From contig CALBCJ010000039.1 of NCBI GenBank assembly GCA_937926975.1, positions 37,247 to 101,246 of the forward strand: DNA of 64,000 nt, given 5' to 3'. Shown here piece by piece: positions 7,803-15,512 of the stretch. This stretch comes from an uncultured Propionibacteriaceae bacterium (GTDB lineage: Bacteria; Actinomycetota; Actinomycetes; Propionibacteriales; Propionibacteriaceae). The number at the start of each line of letters is the position of its first letter. The stretch's first letter is position 1. The notes beneath the pieces were generated by a model. That model worked only from the letters and a program-made list of their open reading frames with translations. It was not told the DNA's origin and made no database searches. The position numbers and the translations under genes were made by a program.

Positions 7803-9917
7803 GTGACGGATTTCCAGCACGCCGGTCCCGTTCCCCCGTCCGGGTCTCGACGGGGTCTGCTGCGCGCTGTCGCTGCGCTCGGGGCGGGCGCCGCCTCGGC
7901 CGGACTGGTCGCGTGCTCCTCCTCGCAGCCGTCGGGAGGCGGGGGCGCCGCCACCACCCAGCCCGCTGGCGGCGGCCCGTCGGCCGGCTCGGCAGCCCCT
8001 TGGTCGGCCCCAGCCAGCAGCGCCACGACCGAGGTCTCGGCGTCGGCTGTGCCGGCGGCCGCGTCCCCAGTCCAGCCCGCTGCCGGCACAGCCCGCCTGC
8101 TCCGCCCGCAGGACGGTGCGGCCGCGGCCGACCGGGACGAGAGCGCCGCCCTCGCCGGGACCAGGCAGGGTGAGCAGAAGGCCCCCCAGCCGGTGGAGTA
8201 CCCCGCCGCCGCGACGGCCACCAGCCCGACGGCCACGGCCTCGTCGTCGCCTGCGGCCACCAGGGCCAGCGCCAGCCCGACGACCACGGCCCCGACGGCC
8301 ACCGCCAGCCCGACAGCCACGTCAGCCACCGCCAAGGCGGCGGTCGCCGCCGGTACGCTCACCGCGGCCGCCGGGGCCAGCGCCACCGCGGCCGCTAGCA
8401 CCACGGGCGCCACCGGCACGAGCACCGGCGGCGCCGAGCCGCGGGCCCGCGACGACGCCGCCTCTCGGGCCGCAGCCCGCGGCGTGCAGGAGGCCACGGT
8501 CTTCGGCGCCGCCGGCAGGCTCAGCCCCGCCCAGGCCAAGGAGCACCTGCTGCGCCGGGCCACCTTCGGACCCCGCCCGAGCGACCGGGCCGACCTCGAC
8601 CGGCTGGGCATCGACGCCTGGCTCGAGGGGCAGCTCACCCAGGTCCCCGACCCGATGGGGGACGCGATCGCGGCCCAGTTCAACCAGGCCGGAACCTCCA
8701 TCCCCGCAGTGATCGGCTCGATCCGCCCGTACGCCTGGAGCGCCCAGATGGAGACCGCCCAGATGCTGCTCGGACGCTGGATCTTCTCCACCCGCCAGCT
8801 CTTCGAGATCGTGGTCGACGTCTTCTCCAACCTGCTCAACTGCGCCATGCCGACCGACGGGCTCTGGGCCACCGGCGCGGACTACCACCACGAGGTGGTC
8901 CGCAAGCACGCGTACGGGAAGTACCGCGACATGCTGCTGGCGGCGATGAGGCACCCGGCGATGCTGGGCTACCTCAACAACGACCAGTCCAACCGGACCC
9001 ACGTGAACGAGGACCTCGGGCGGGAGCTGCTGGAGCTGCACACCGTCGGGGTCACCGGCGGGTACACCGAGGACGACGTGGTCAGCTCGGCCAAGATCCT
9101 CTCCGGCCGGAGCATCGACTACACCCCGATGACCTTCACGTACAAGCCCAGCCACCACTTCGTCGGGCCGGTGAAGGTGATGGACTTCTCCGACCCGAAC
9201 AGCGACCCTGACAAGGGTCTGGAGCTGGGCGACCGGTACGTCTCGTACCTGTCGACGCTGCCGGCCACCGCTCGCACCGTGGCCCGCAAGATCGCGGTCC
9301 GGTTCGTCTCGGACAACCCGCCGCAGGCGCTGGTGGACCGGCTCGCCGCGGCGTACCTGGATGCCGACACGGCCATCGTGCCGGTGCTGCGGGCCCTCTT
9401 CGCGTCGGACGAGTTCTGGTCCTCGGTAGGCCAGAAGACCCGGCGCCCGGCGGAGGACATGGTGGCCTGCGCCCGGGCCCTGGACATCCAGCTGCCGGAC
9501 CCGGCGGCCGCCAAGAAGGGGATCGCCGCCCTGTACTACCGGGCCGTTGAGGCCGGCCACGCCCCGCTGCGCTGGGGGCCGCCCGACGGCTACCCCGATG
9601 TCGCTGCCGCCTGGGAGTCCGCGGGCCAGATGCTGCACCGCTGGACGACCCACCGCGGTCTCACCGGCGGCTGGTACGAGGGGCTGAAGCCGCTGGCCGC
9701 TACGGAAACCTTCCAGCCGAAGCCGTCAGAGACGATGGGGCCGTGGGTGGACCGGATCTGCACCTACCTGCTCGGCGCCACCTGGCCGGCCGAGCGCCGA
9801 GCCGTCCTGGTCGAGTTCCTCGGCGGCAGCGAGTCGACGCCTGTCCAGGGGCACGAGTGGAAGGCCTCGCACGTGGCCGCCCTGGTGCTCGACTCCCTCT
9901 ACCTCCAGGTCCGCTGA
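7803..9917 (+). CDS. DUF1800 family exported lipoprotein
   Basis: The 704-aa protein starts at a GTG preceded by AGGAG. It has a Tat-like signal SRRGLLRAVAALGAGA ending in a lipobox (GLVAC). About 180 residues of Ala/Thr/Pro/Ser-rich low-complexity linker follow, then a DUF1800 domain: LSPAQAKEHLLRRATFG, ELLELHTVGVTGGYTEDDV, and a C-terminal helical region with LRWGPPDGYPDVAAAW. DUF1800 proteins are almost always next to DUF1501 proteins, as here. Their function is unknown; an exported role at the cell surface is likely. It is 10 bases upstream of its partner, so the two form an operon. Confidence 0.88.
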   Translation: MTDFQHAGPVPPSGSRRGLLRAVAALGAGAASAGLVACSSSQPSGGGGAATTQPAGGGPSAGSAAPWSAPASSATTEVSASAVPAAASPVQPAAGTARLLRPQDGAAAADRDESAALAGTRQGEQKAPQPVEYPAAATATSPTATASSSPAATRASASPTTTAPTATASPTATSATAKAAVAAGTLTAAAGASATAAASTTGATGTSTGGAEPRARDDAASRAAARGVQEATVFGAAGRLSPAQAKEHLLRRATFGPRPSDRADLDRLGIDAWLEGQLTQVPDPMGDAIAAQFNQAGTSIPAVIGSIRPYAWSAQMETAQMLLGRWIFSTRQLFEIVVDVFSNLLNCAMPTDGLWATGADYHHEVVRKHAYGKYRDMLLAAMRHPAMLGYLNNDQSNRTHVNEDLGRELLELHTVGVTGGYTEDDVVSSAKILSGRSIDYTPMTFTYKPSHHFVGPVKVMDFSDPNSDPDKGLELGDRYVSYLSTLPATARTVARKIAVRFVSDNPPQALVDRLAAAYLDADTAIVPVLRALFASDEFWSSVGQKTRRPAEDMVACARALDIQLPDPAAAKKGIAALYYRAVEAGHAPLRWGPPDGYPDVAAAWESAGQMLHRWTTHRGLTGGWYEGLKPLAATETFQPKPSETMGPWVDRICTYLLGATWPAERRAVLVEFLGGSESTPVQGHEWKASHVAALVLDSLYLQVR

Positions 9918-9927
9918 GGAGATGCAG

Positions 9928-11283
9928 GTGAACACTACGGGATACAGCCCAGTCGACTCCCTCCACCCTGACTGCCCCGACTGGCAGCGCCTCGGTCCGA
10001 CAACGGTGGACGCGGGCCTGCGGGCCATGGCGGAGAACCAGCAGCTGCAGGAGGCCGAGCGGGACCGGCTCTGGTCGAGAGGATTCACCCGCCGCCGGGT
10101 GCTGGCCGGCGGCCTGGGCGTCGGGGTCGCGGCGATCGGCTCCCAGCTGGTGACGTCGCGGGTCGCGTACGCGGCGGGGCCGTCGACCGGAACCCTGGTG
10201 GTGGTCTTCCTGCGCGGCGGCATGGACGGCCTGTCGATGCTGGTCCCGGTCGAGGACCCGACGCTGCTCCAGGAGCGGCCGAAGGTCGCGATCCGGCAGG
10301 GGCAGGTGATCGGATTCGACCGGGGCTTCGGCCTGCACCCGGCGCTGGCCGCCCTGAAGCCGATGGTCTCGGCCGGGCAGCTCGCCGCCGTACCGGCCAT
10401 CTCCACCCCGAGCCTGACCCGCAGCCACTTCCAGGCCCAGGACTGCCTGGAGCGAGGCGGCGCCTCCAGCGGCGCCCAGACGGGCTGGCTCGACCGGCTG
10501 CTGGCCGCGCTCGGCCCGGGCACCACGTTCCGCGCTGTCGGAGGGGGAACGGCGGCACCGCGCTCGCTGCTGGGCAACGGCTCGCCGGTGATGGTGCGCG
10601 AGCTGAAGCAGTTCGCTGTCCAGGGCACCGGCAACCTCGCGGGCCCGACCCGTACGGCACTGGAGAAGCTGTACACGGGGCTCGACCACCCGCTGTCCCG
10701 GGTCGCTCTGGTCGCCCTGGCAGCCAGTGACACCACGGGCAGGCTGGACGCCTCGGAGAAGTCGCCGGCTGAGCGGGGCTTTGCCGACAACGACTGGGGC
10801 CGGCACCTCGCGTCGCTGGCGTCGCTGATCCGTACCGGTCAGGGAGTTCGGGTAGCCACGATCGACCTGGGCGGCTGGGACATGCACACCGAGATGGGTA
10901 CGGCCACCGAGGGCGACTTCACGCAGCTGACCCGGGGCCTGGCCGAGGGCCTGGCCACCTTCGTCAAGGACCTGGGGCCGGCCGCCGCGACCACGACGAT
11001 CCTGGTGATGAGTGAGTTCGGGCGGCGGGTGCAGCAGAACGCGTCCGGCGGTACGGACCACGGCCACGGCGGGGTCGCGATGGTCCTCGGCAGCGGGGTC
11101 GCGGGCGGGGTCAAGGGACGCTGGGAAGGGCTGGGCACGCTCGACCAGGGTGACGTGCCGGGGACGAACGACTACCGCGACCTGCTGGCTGAGGTCTGCA
11201 TGAAGCGGTTCGGCCTGACGCCCGACCAGGTGGCGCCGGTGTTCCCGGACTGGAAGCCGACGGCGGTGGGCGCCATGGCCTGA
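9928..11283 (+). CDS. DUF1501 family Tat-exported protein
   Basis: The 451-aa protein has an internal twin-arginine signal (FTRRRVLAGGLGVGVAAIG) after about 50 residues and a DUF1501 core related to the alkaline phosphatase/sulfatase fold: VVVFLRGGMDGLSMLVP, GFGLHPALAALKP, TIDLGGWDMHTEMG, VMSEFGRRVQQNASGGTDHG. It is the usual partner of DUF1800 proteins. The GTG is chosen because GAGGAG lies 6 bases upstream; the nearby ATG would sit directly on that site. A UUCG-capped hairpin follows the gene. Confidence 0.88.
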   Translation: MNTTGYSPVDSLHPDCPDWQRLGPTTVDAGLRAMAENQQLQEAERDRLWSRGFTRRRVLAGGLGVGVAAIGSQLVTSRVAYAAGPSTGTLVVVFLRGGMDGLSMLVPVEDPTLLQERPKVAIRQGQVIGFDRGFGLHPALAALKPMVSAGQLAAVPAISTPSLTRSHFQAQDCLERGGASSGAQTGWLDRLLAALGPGTTFRAVGGGTAAPRSLLGNGSPVMVRELKQFAVQGTGNLAGPTRTALEKLYTGLDHPLSRVALVALAASDTTGRLDASEKSPAERGFADNDWGRHLASLASLIRTGQGVRVATIDLGGWDMHTEMGTATEGDFTQLTRGLAEGLATFVKDLGPAAATTTILVMSEFGRRVQQNASGGTDHGHGGVAMVLGSGVAGGVKGRWEGLGTLDQGDVPGTNDYRDLLAEVCMKRFGLTPDQVAPVFPDWKPTAVGAMA

Positions 11284-11341
11284 GGCTCCCCGCGCTGCCG
11301 GGCCGTACCGGTCCCCCTCGACGTACCAGCGCGGGCACAAC

Positions 11342-11359
11342 GGCGGGGTTCGCCCCGCC
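11342..11359 (+). terminator. UUCG tetraloop hairpin after the DUF1800-DUF1501 operon
   Basis: GGCGGGG and CCCCGCC pair perfectly around the extra-stable loop TTCG, 58 bases after the DUF1501 stop. There is no T run, as is common in actinobacterial hairpin terminators. Confidence 0.6.
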
Positions 11360-11364
11360 CGAGA

Positions 11365-11428
11365 ACCAGCGGGCAGTCCCGCTCGACGGTCTTGGGGGCC
11401 GTCCTGCGAGCGGGTACTGCCCGCTGGT
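11365..11428. repeat. Long near-perfect hairpin (21-22 bp arms)
   Basis: ACCAGCGGGCAGTCCCGCTC and its reverse complement pair with a single bulged base around a loop of about 21 bases. The arm starts with ACCAGCGG, like the dispersed inverted-repeat family. It could be a second terminator or a variant of that element. Confidence 0.7.
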
Positions 11429-11474
11429 GTACCTGGGGGCTGGTGCTTGACCGCCGCGCCTCCTGGTGGGCCCC

Positions 11475-11548
11475 GCACAGCAGCGGACCCCACCAGTCCG
11501 CGACGGCCGCACCAGCCGCCCACAGCCCAGCCGTGCCCGCTGCTGTGC
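11475..11548. repeat. Dispersed inverted-repeat element, copy 3 (best copy)
   Basis: The left arm GCACAGCAGCGGACC and right arm GCCCGCTGCTGTGC are reverse complements with one mismatch, 45 bases apart. This is close to the family consensus. Confidence 0.8.
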
Positions 11549-11657
11549 CCGCCAGGACGCAGACCAGTACAGACCAGCGGCACGCGGAACCGGCTCGGGC
11601 AGGGTCGACTGGCCGTGCGGGCCTCAGGGCTTGGTGACCGGGTCGTTCAGGCGGGCT

Positions 11658-11744
11658 TCAGCCGTGCCGCGCGCGGGTCCGGGGAGCCGAGCTCGGACGA
11701 GGTCGAGCCGGGCCTGGCTCAGCCGTGCCGCGCGCGGGTCCGGG
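11658..11744. repeat. 26-bp direct repeat at the 3' end of the TspO-like gene
   Basis: The 26-bp string beginning TCAGCCGTGCCGCGCGCGGG occurs at 11658-11683 and 11719-11744. The second copy encodes the last residues (TRARHG) and the stop of the minus-strand gene, so the first is a duplicate of that gene's end. Confidence 0.85.
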
Positions 11745-12537
11745 CCGAGAGGTAGACCGCGACCGTGGCCAGCAGGATCAGCCCGGACGATACCCCCGCC
11801 ACCAGCGCCACCGGGATCGACCGTGGTGACCCCAGCAGTCGGGCGTACCCGACCCAGACCAGTCCCCAGGCCATCCCGAGCCCGGTGTATGCCCGTCCGG
11901 GAAGGTAGCGGACGAAGGACATCCCGATCCCCAGCGCCCCGATCAGGGCCAGCATCGCCCAGACGTGGGCGCTCACCCGGAACGCCGAGGCTCCCCCGGC
12001 CGTCAGCAGGCAGGCCAGGTTCCCCAGGCCGACCACCAGCGCCCAGCCCAGCCCCAGCGCGAACGGGGCCTGGGTCAGCTGGCGGACCCCGAACGACGCC
12101 CGAAGCGGGCTCAGCCGCACCAGCCCCCAGGCCAGGCAGACCACCAAGGCGGTCGCGAGCACCGCGCCGAGAAGCACACCACCAGCCCAGGCCGACAGGA
12201 ACCACAGCCCGGCCAGCAGCAGGGCAGCCGCGGCAGGGTGGCGGACCGCCGTGGCCCGAGGCGCTTCACCCGCCTGCGGAAGCCACTGCCAGACCACCAG
12301 AAGACCAAACAGAACGCCGAGGACAGCCCACACCGGCAGTGACTGGGCGGCGGGTGACAGCAGGCTGGAGGTCTCGCTGAGGTCACCCTCGCGCCCGATG
12401 GACCGTCCTCCGAGCAGACCACCGGCAGCCAGGCCGGTGACCAGGCTGAGCCCCATCGCCGCGGTCAGCACCCACCGTGCCACAGCCGGCTTGCCGATGA
12501 CCTCCCGTACGGTCGCCACAGTGATCTGGTTCGCCAT
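11719..12537 (-). CDS. TspO/MBR-like polytopic membrane protein
   Basis: The 272-aa protein has about eight membrane helices. The pattern VWAVLGVLFGLLVVWQWLP, then a Trp-rich helix (GLWFLSAWAGG), and APFALGLGWALVVGLGN followed by VWAMLALI matches the longer tryptophan-rich TspO-related proteins of actinobacteria. Their ligands and roles are poorly known. The start is uncertain: two more in-frame ATGs lie within 36 bases upstream, and none has a clear ribosome site. The last residues and stop lie within a duplicated 26-bp repeat. Confidence 0.55.
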   Translation of the reverse strand: MANQITVATVREVIGKPAVARWVLTAAMGLSLVTGLAAGGLLGGRSIGREGDLSETSSLLSPAAQSLPVWAVLGVLFGLLVVWQWLPQAGEAPRATAVRHPAAAALLLAGLWFLSAWAGGVLLGAVLATALVVCLAWGLVRLSPLRASFGVRQLTQAPFALGLGWALVVGLGNLACLLTAGGASAFRVSAHVWAMLALIGALGIGMSFVRYLPGRAYTGLGMAWGLVWVGYARLLGSPRSIPVALVAGVSSGLILLATVAVYLSARTRARHG

Positions 12538-12654
12538 CGGTTGTCCCAACATGGTCGAGGTCGCGTCCCCCAAGCCGGGACCCCAGCAGTTTACCTGGGC
12601 CCTGCCGCGGCGCTGCCCGGGTCGCCCGGGTCGTCTTAGTCACGGCATCGGGTC

Positions 12655-12683
12655 TTGTCAAGTCGGCTCGGATCAGGTACCAT
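12655..12683 (+). promoter_or_regulatory. Sigma-70-type promoter of the small gene at 12714
   Basis: A -35 element TTGTCA and a -10 element TACCAT are separated by exactly 17 bases, 30 bases before the start codon. GGTACC occurs twice around the -10 region and could be an operator. Confidence 0.55.
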
Positions 12684-12713
12684 GCTGGTACCAGGCCAGC
12701 AATGGAGGTGACC

Positions 12714-12956
12714 ATGCTGAACGTGTATGTCGTGTACGCTGGCCGCCCCTGGCCCGTCGACCAAGAGTCGGACGTGCTGCGGCAGGTCGGGCGCTTTTCC
12801 AGCCTGGACGAGGCTTTGAGCGCCTTCTCCGGGGTCGAGTTCCACCGGCTCCCGGTCCGGGACGGGCGGCTGCGGTGGCGCGGCTGGAGCCCTCAGTCGG
12901 GACTGATCGTTCAGATCGAGCGTCCCGTCTCGGTGCAGCTGTGCCTGGCCTGCTGA
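12714..12956 (+). CDS. Small protein of unknown function (80 aa)
   Basis: The ATG is placed by an excellent ribosome site (GGAGGTGA, 5 bases upstream) and a consensus-like promoter. The product starts MLNVYVVYAGRPWPVDQESD, contains FSSLDEALSAFSGVEFHRLP and ends VSVQLCLAC. It has no signal peptide or membrane helix. I do not recognise the family. The strong expression signals, single-gene transcription and hairpin motif after the stop argue that it is real. Confidence 0.6.
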   Translation: MLNVYVVYAGRPWPVDQESDVLRQVGRFSSLDEALSAFSGVEFHRLPVRDGRLRWRGWSPQSGLIVQIERPVSVQLCLAC

Positions 12957-12972
12957 GCGCTCGGGCGGTCAG
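12955..12972 (+). terminator. 3'-end motif GAGCGCTCGGGCGGTCAG
   Basis: The motif overlaps the stop codon of the small gene. It consists of a palindrome GAGCGCTC followed by GGGCGGTCAG, a tail shared with motifs after four other genes in the window. It may act as a terminator or RNA-processing signal. Confidence 0.4.
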
Positions 12973-13149
12973 TCTGGCGGGCACCTGGCACGGTGGTGTG
13001 AGCCCTGCTGCGCGGCGCGACGACGCCCCTGCTGAACGGTCGTGAGCCACCCGCCGGGCACGAGCCCCTGGTGCGCGTCACCCGCGGCGAGACCGACCGC
13101 TGGCAAGCACCGCGACACCGTACAGGGCACGGCCGTACCGGAGTCTGAG

Positions 13150-13527
13150 GTGCGGCAGGTCCTGGTGGTGGATGCCGCCAACGTGGTTGGGTCGGTCCCG
13201 AACGGCTGGTGGCGCGACCGGGCAGGTGCTGCCCGCCGGCTGGTGGCATCCCTGTCGGACCACGACTGGGACCTGGTCGTGGTGGTGCTGGAGGGCGCTG
13301 CCCGGAAGGGTGCTGAGCCCACCAGTGGTGCCCGCACCCGGGTGGTGCATGCCCCGGGCTCCGGTGACGACGAGCTGGTCGCCCAGTGCCGCTCACTGTG
13401 CGCCCCCGGTACGGCGGTGACGCTCTGTACGGCCGACCGTGGCCTGCGGGAACGAGTCCGTGGCCTGGGCGTGCACCTGGTCGGCCCGCGGCAGGTGCAC
13501 CAGCCGCCCGGCGCCGCGGCGGGCTGA
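13150..13527 (+). CDS. NYN/PIN-like ribonuclease-domain protein
   Basis: The product of about 125 aa begins VRQVLVVDAANVVGSVPNGW, the first acidic strand of NYN (YacP-like) nuclease domains. It has a central GSGDDELVAQ acidic motif and a final TADRGLRERVRGLG...VGPR strand, as in small actinobacterial NYN proteins. These are presumed RNases; substrates are unknown. The GTG chosen has GGAG 8 bases upstream and starts the domain directly. A longer form from a GTG at 13042 would add 36 poorly structured residues. Confidence 0.6.
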   Translation: MRQVLVVDAANVVGSVPNGWWRDRAGAARRLVASLSDHDWDLVVVVLEGAARKGAEPTSGARTRVVHAPGSGDDELVAQCRSLCAPGTAVTLCTADRGLRERVRGLGVHLVGPRQVHQPPGAAAG

Positions 13528-13611
13528 GCCGTCAGGCCCCCGTCGGCGCCCGCCCTCGCCGCGGACGCCTCACCGAGTCGTGGCTGCCTGGCCACAGGCC
13601 CGGGTGCTCTG

Positions 13612-13686
13612 GCGCACACCGGCGGGCGTCACGGCGCCCAGGCCCGCGACCAGGGACGCCCGGCCCGGGCCCGCCCGTCGGTGTGC
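13612..13686. repeat. Dispersed inverted-repeat element, copy 4 (divergent)
   Basis: The left arm GCGCACACCGGCGGGC and right arm GCCCGCCCGTCGGTGTGC pair with a 2-base bulge, about 41 bases apart. Confidence 0.55.
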
Positions 13687-13723
13687 TGCCTCGCGGCCAC
13701 CGGGCGCCCCCTGCACCCAACCG

Positions 13724-13762
13724 TTGTCCACAGGTCGGAACCGACATCAGCTGCTGTCCACA
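13724..13762 (+). promoter_or_regulatory. Two DnaA boxes in tandem
   Basis: A perfect TTGTCCACA and a CTGTCCACA (8 of 9) lie in the same orientation 30 bases apart, 40-78 bases upstream of the next gene start. Confidence 0.4.
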
Positions 13763-13801
13763 GCCCGGCATCTCAGGTGGCAGATCTGCGTCGAGGTGCC
13801 C

Positions 13802-14713
13802 ATGGTCGAGGGCGTGAACACCATCCTCAGTCTGATGACCCGCCTCGGCGGGGTGGCCCGCTGGGGCACCCTGCGCCGCCACCTGTCGCGCTCCGAGATC
13901 GATCGCGCCGTGGCCTCGAAGCAGCTGCAGCGGGTGGCTCGCGGCCGGTTCGCCCTGCTCGGCGTACCAGACTCCCTGGTGGCCGCGATCCGGGTGACCG
14001 GCGTGGTCTCGCACCGCAGCGCCGCCGCCCTGTACGGGTGGGAGCTCAAGGCTCCTCCGCCGCTGCCGGAGGTCACCGTCCCGCGAGACCGGCGAGTGCC
14101 GGCCAGTACCCGCAGGCTGACCCGTACGTTCTTCGTCGACCTCACGCCCGACGAGGTCGACGGGCACGTCACCACCCGGCGCCGGACTCTGCTCGACTGC
14201 CTGCGCCGGCTTCCGTTCGACGAAGCGCTGACGATCGCCGACTCCGCGCTGAGAAGGGGAGACGTCAGCCCAGCCGGGCTGGTCCAGATCGCCGCCGAGG
14301 CGTACGGGCCGGGCGCGAGGATGGCTCGGCGGGTCGCAGCCCTGGCCGACGGGCAGGCAGCCAACCCGTTCGAGTCGGTCCTGCGGGCGATCTGTCTCGA
14401 GCTGGGGCTCTCGGTCCAGGCCCAGGTGAGCCTGTGCGACGGGGAGACCTTCCTCGGGCGTCCAGACCTGGTCTGCGCCGAGCTGAGGCTGGTCCTGGAG
14501 GCCGACTCGTACGCGCACCACGCCAGCCGCGGCTCGCTGGTCAAGGACTGCCACCGGTACAACGACTTCGTCGCCGCCGGCTGGCGGGTGCTGCGGTTCA
14601 CCTGGGAGGACGTGATCCAGCGTCCCGAGCGGGTCCGGGAGACGCTGCTGCGGTTCCTGGCGGTGAGCCGGCCTCGGCGGCCAGGTGCCCGGCCCCGTAC
14701 GCTCGCCGCATGA
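13802..14713 (+). CDS. AbiEi-like winged helix fused to DUF559 nuclease-like domain
   Basis: The 303-aa protein has an N-terminal AbiEi_4-type winged-helix region (MTRLGGVARWGTLRRHLSRS ... LQRVARGRFALLG) and a C-terminal DUF559/Vsr-like PD-(D/E)XK region: NPFESVLRAICLEL, FLGRPDLVCAELRLVLEADS, WRVLRFTWEDVI. Such fusions are common single genes in actinobacteria; despite the antitoxin-like name, no AbiEii toxin is next door. The ATG has GAGG 5 bases upstream. Its stop overlaps the next start (ATGA), so the HAD gene is coupled to it. Confidence 0.75.
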   Translation: MVEGVNTILSLMTRLGGVARWGTLRRHLSRSEIDRAVASKQLQRVARGRFALLGVPDSLVAAIRVTGVVSHRSAAALYGWELKAPPPLPEVTVPRDRRVPASTRRLTRTFFVDLTPDEVDGHVTTRRRTLLDCLRRLPFDEALTIADSALRRGDVSPAGLVQIAAEAYGPGARMARRVAALADGQAANPFESVLRAICLELGLSVQAQVSLCDGETFLGRPDLVCAELRLVLEADSYAHHASRGSLVKDCHRYNDFVAAGWRVLRFTWEDVIQRPERVRETLLRFLAVSRPRRPGARPRTLAA

Positions 14714-15408
14714 CCTCTGCTGGCTGGCCTGTGGCGCTCTTCGACCTTGACGGCACCCTGGTCGACACCATCAACCTGATCGTCACCTCGTACCAGCACG
14801 CTTTTCGGACCGTGATCGGCCGGGAGTGGGACGAGACCGAGATCAGGTCCTGGATCGGGACGTCCCTGGTCGACGCCCTGCACCGCGAGCTCGGCCCTGA
14901 GCTCGGCGCCCAGGCGTTCCGCGCGTACACCGAGTTCAACGAGGCTCACACCGAGGAGCTGATCAAGGGCTACGCCGGGGTTCCCGAGCTGCTGGCGGCC
15001 CTGACCGAGGCCGGGGTACGGGTGGGGGTGGTGACCTCCAAGCGCCGGCGCCCGGCGCAGTGGGCGCTCAGCCTGACCCACCTCGACCTGCCGCTGCTGG
15101 TCGCGCACGAGGACGTACCGGTCCACAAGCCGGACCCGGGCCCGCTGCTGGCCGGTGCGGCGGCTCTGCAGGCGGCGCCGGACCAGGTCGTGTACGTCGG
15201 TGACGCCGTGGTGGATGTCCAGGCGGCCAGGGCGGCGCAGATGGCGGTGGTCGCCGTCAGCTGGGGTGCGGCGCCGCGCTCCGACCTGGTCGCCGCCCGC
15301 CCGGACGCGCTGTGCGACAGCCCGGCCGAGCTGCTGGCGGCTCTGCTGGGAGGGCCTCCCGGGTCCGCCGGCCAGGCCGGGCGGGAGTCCCCGGGTGACG
15401 GATCGTGA
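14710..15408 (+). CDS. HAD-superfamily phosphatase (Gph/PpaX-like)
   Basis: The 232-aa protein has the four HAD motifs: FDLDGTLVDT (nucleophile Asp and general acid), VVTSK (motif II), HKPDPGPLL (motif III Lys) and VYVGDAVVDVQAA (motif IV). A helical cap lies between motifs I and II, as in phosphoglycolate phosphatase and PpaX. The substrate cannot be told; a small phosphorylated metabolite is likely. It is translationally coupled to the gene upstream. Confidence 0.82.
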   Translation: MTSAGWPVALFDLDGTLVDTINLIVTSYQHAFRTVIGREWDETEIRSWIGTSLVDALHRELGPELGAQAFRAYTEFNEAHTEELIKGYAGVPELLAALTEAGVRVGVVTSKRRRPAQWALSLTHLDLPLLVAHEDVPVHKPDPGPLLAGAAALQAAPDQVVYVGDAVVDVQAARAAQMAVVAVSWGAAPRSDLVAARPDALCDSPAELLAALLGGPPGSAGQAGRESPGDGS

Positions 15409-15512
15409 AGGCCGCTGACCGGGTTCGGCCGTGTCGCTCCCCGGACCCGCGTCTGGGGCCGCGACACTGTCAGAGCCACTGGTGAGCGTGAGCAAGCAGA
15501 GAGGTGGTCCGC

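Larger units (their letters stand above)
11284..11718. other. Convergent intergenic region rich in hairpins and repeats
   Basis: No gene is seen. Between the DUF1501 operon and the converging TspO-like gene lie a UUCG-loop hairpin, a 21-bp hairpin, one copy of the dispersed inverted repeat and the first copy of a 26-bp direct repeat that also covers the 3' end of the TspO-like gene. Confidence 0.6.
13528..13801. other. Intergenic region with inverted repeat and DnaA boxes
   Basis: The region holds one copy of the dispersed inverted repeat and, to its right, two DnaA boxes just upstream of the AbiEi-DUF559 gene. No gene is seen. Confidence 0.5.

Noticed and set aside
8322..9653. 443-codon minus-strand frame within the DUF1800 gene
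   Set aside because: Composition is His/Val/Gly/Arg-rich in the way of antisense shadows in GC-rich DNA, and the plus strand encodes a recognised domain.
13802..15408. AbiE-type toxin-antitoxin pair
   Set aside because: The AbiEi-like gene is followed by a HAD phosphatase, not an AbiEii nucleotidyltransferase toxin, so a toxin-antitoxin call is not supported.
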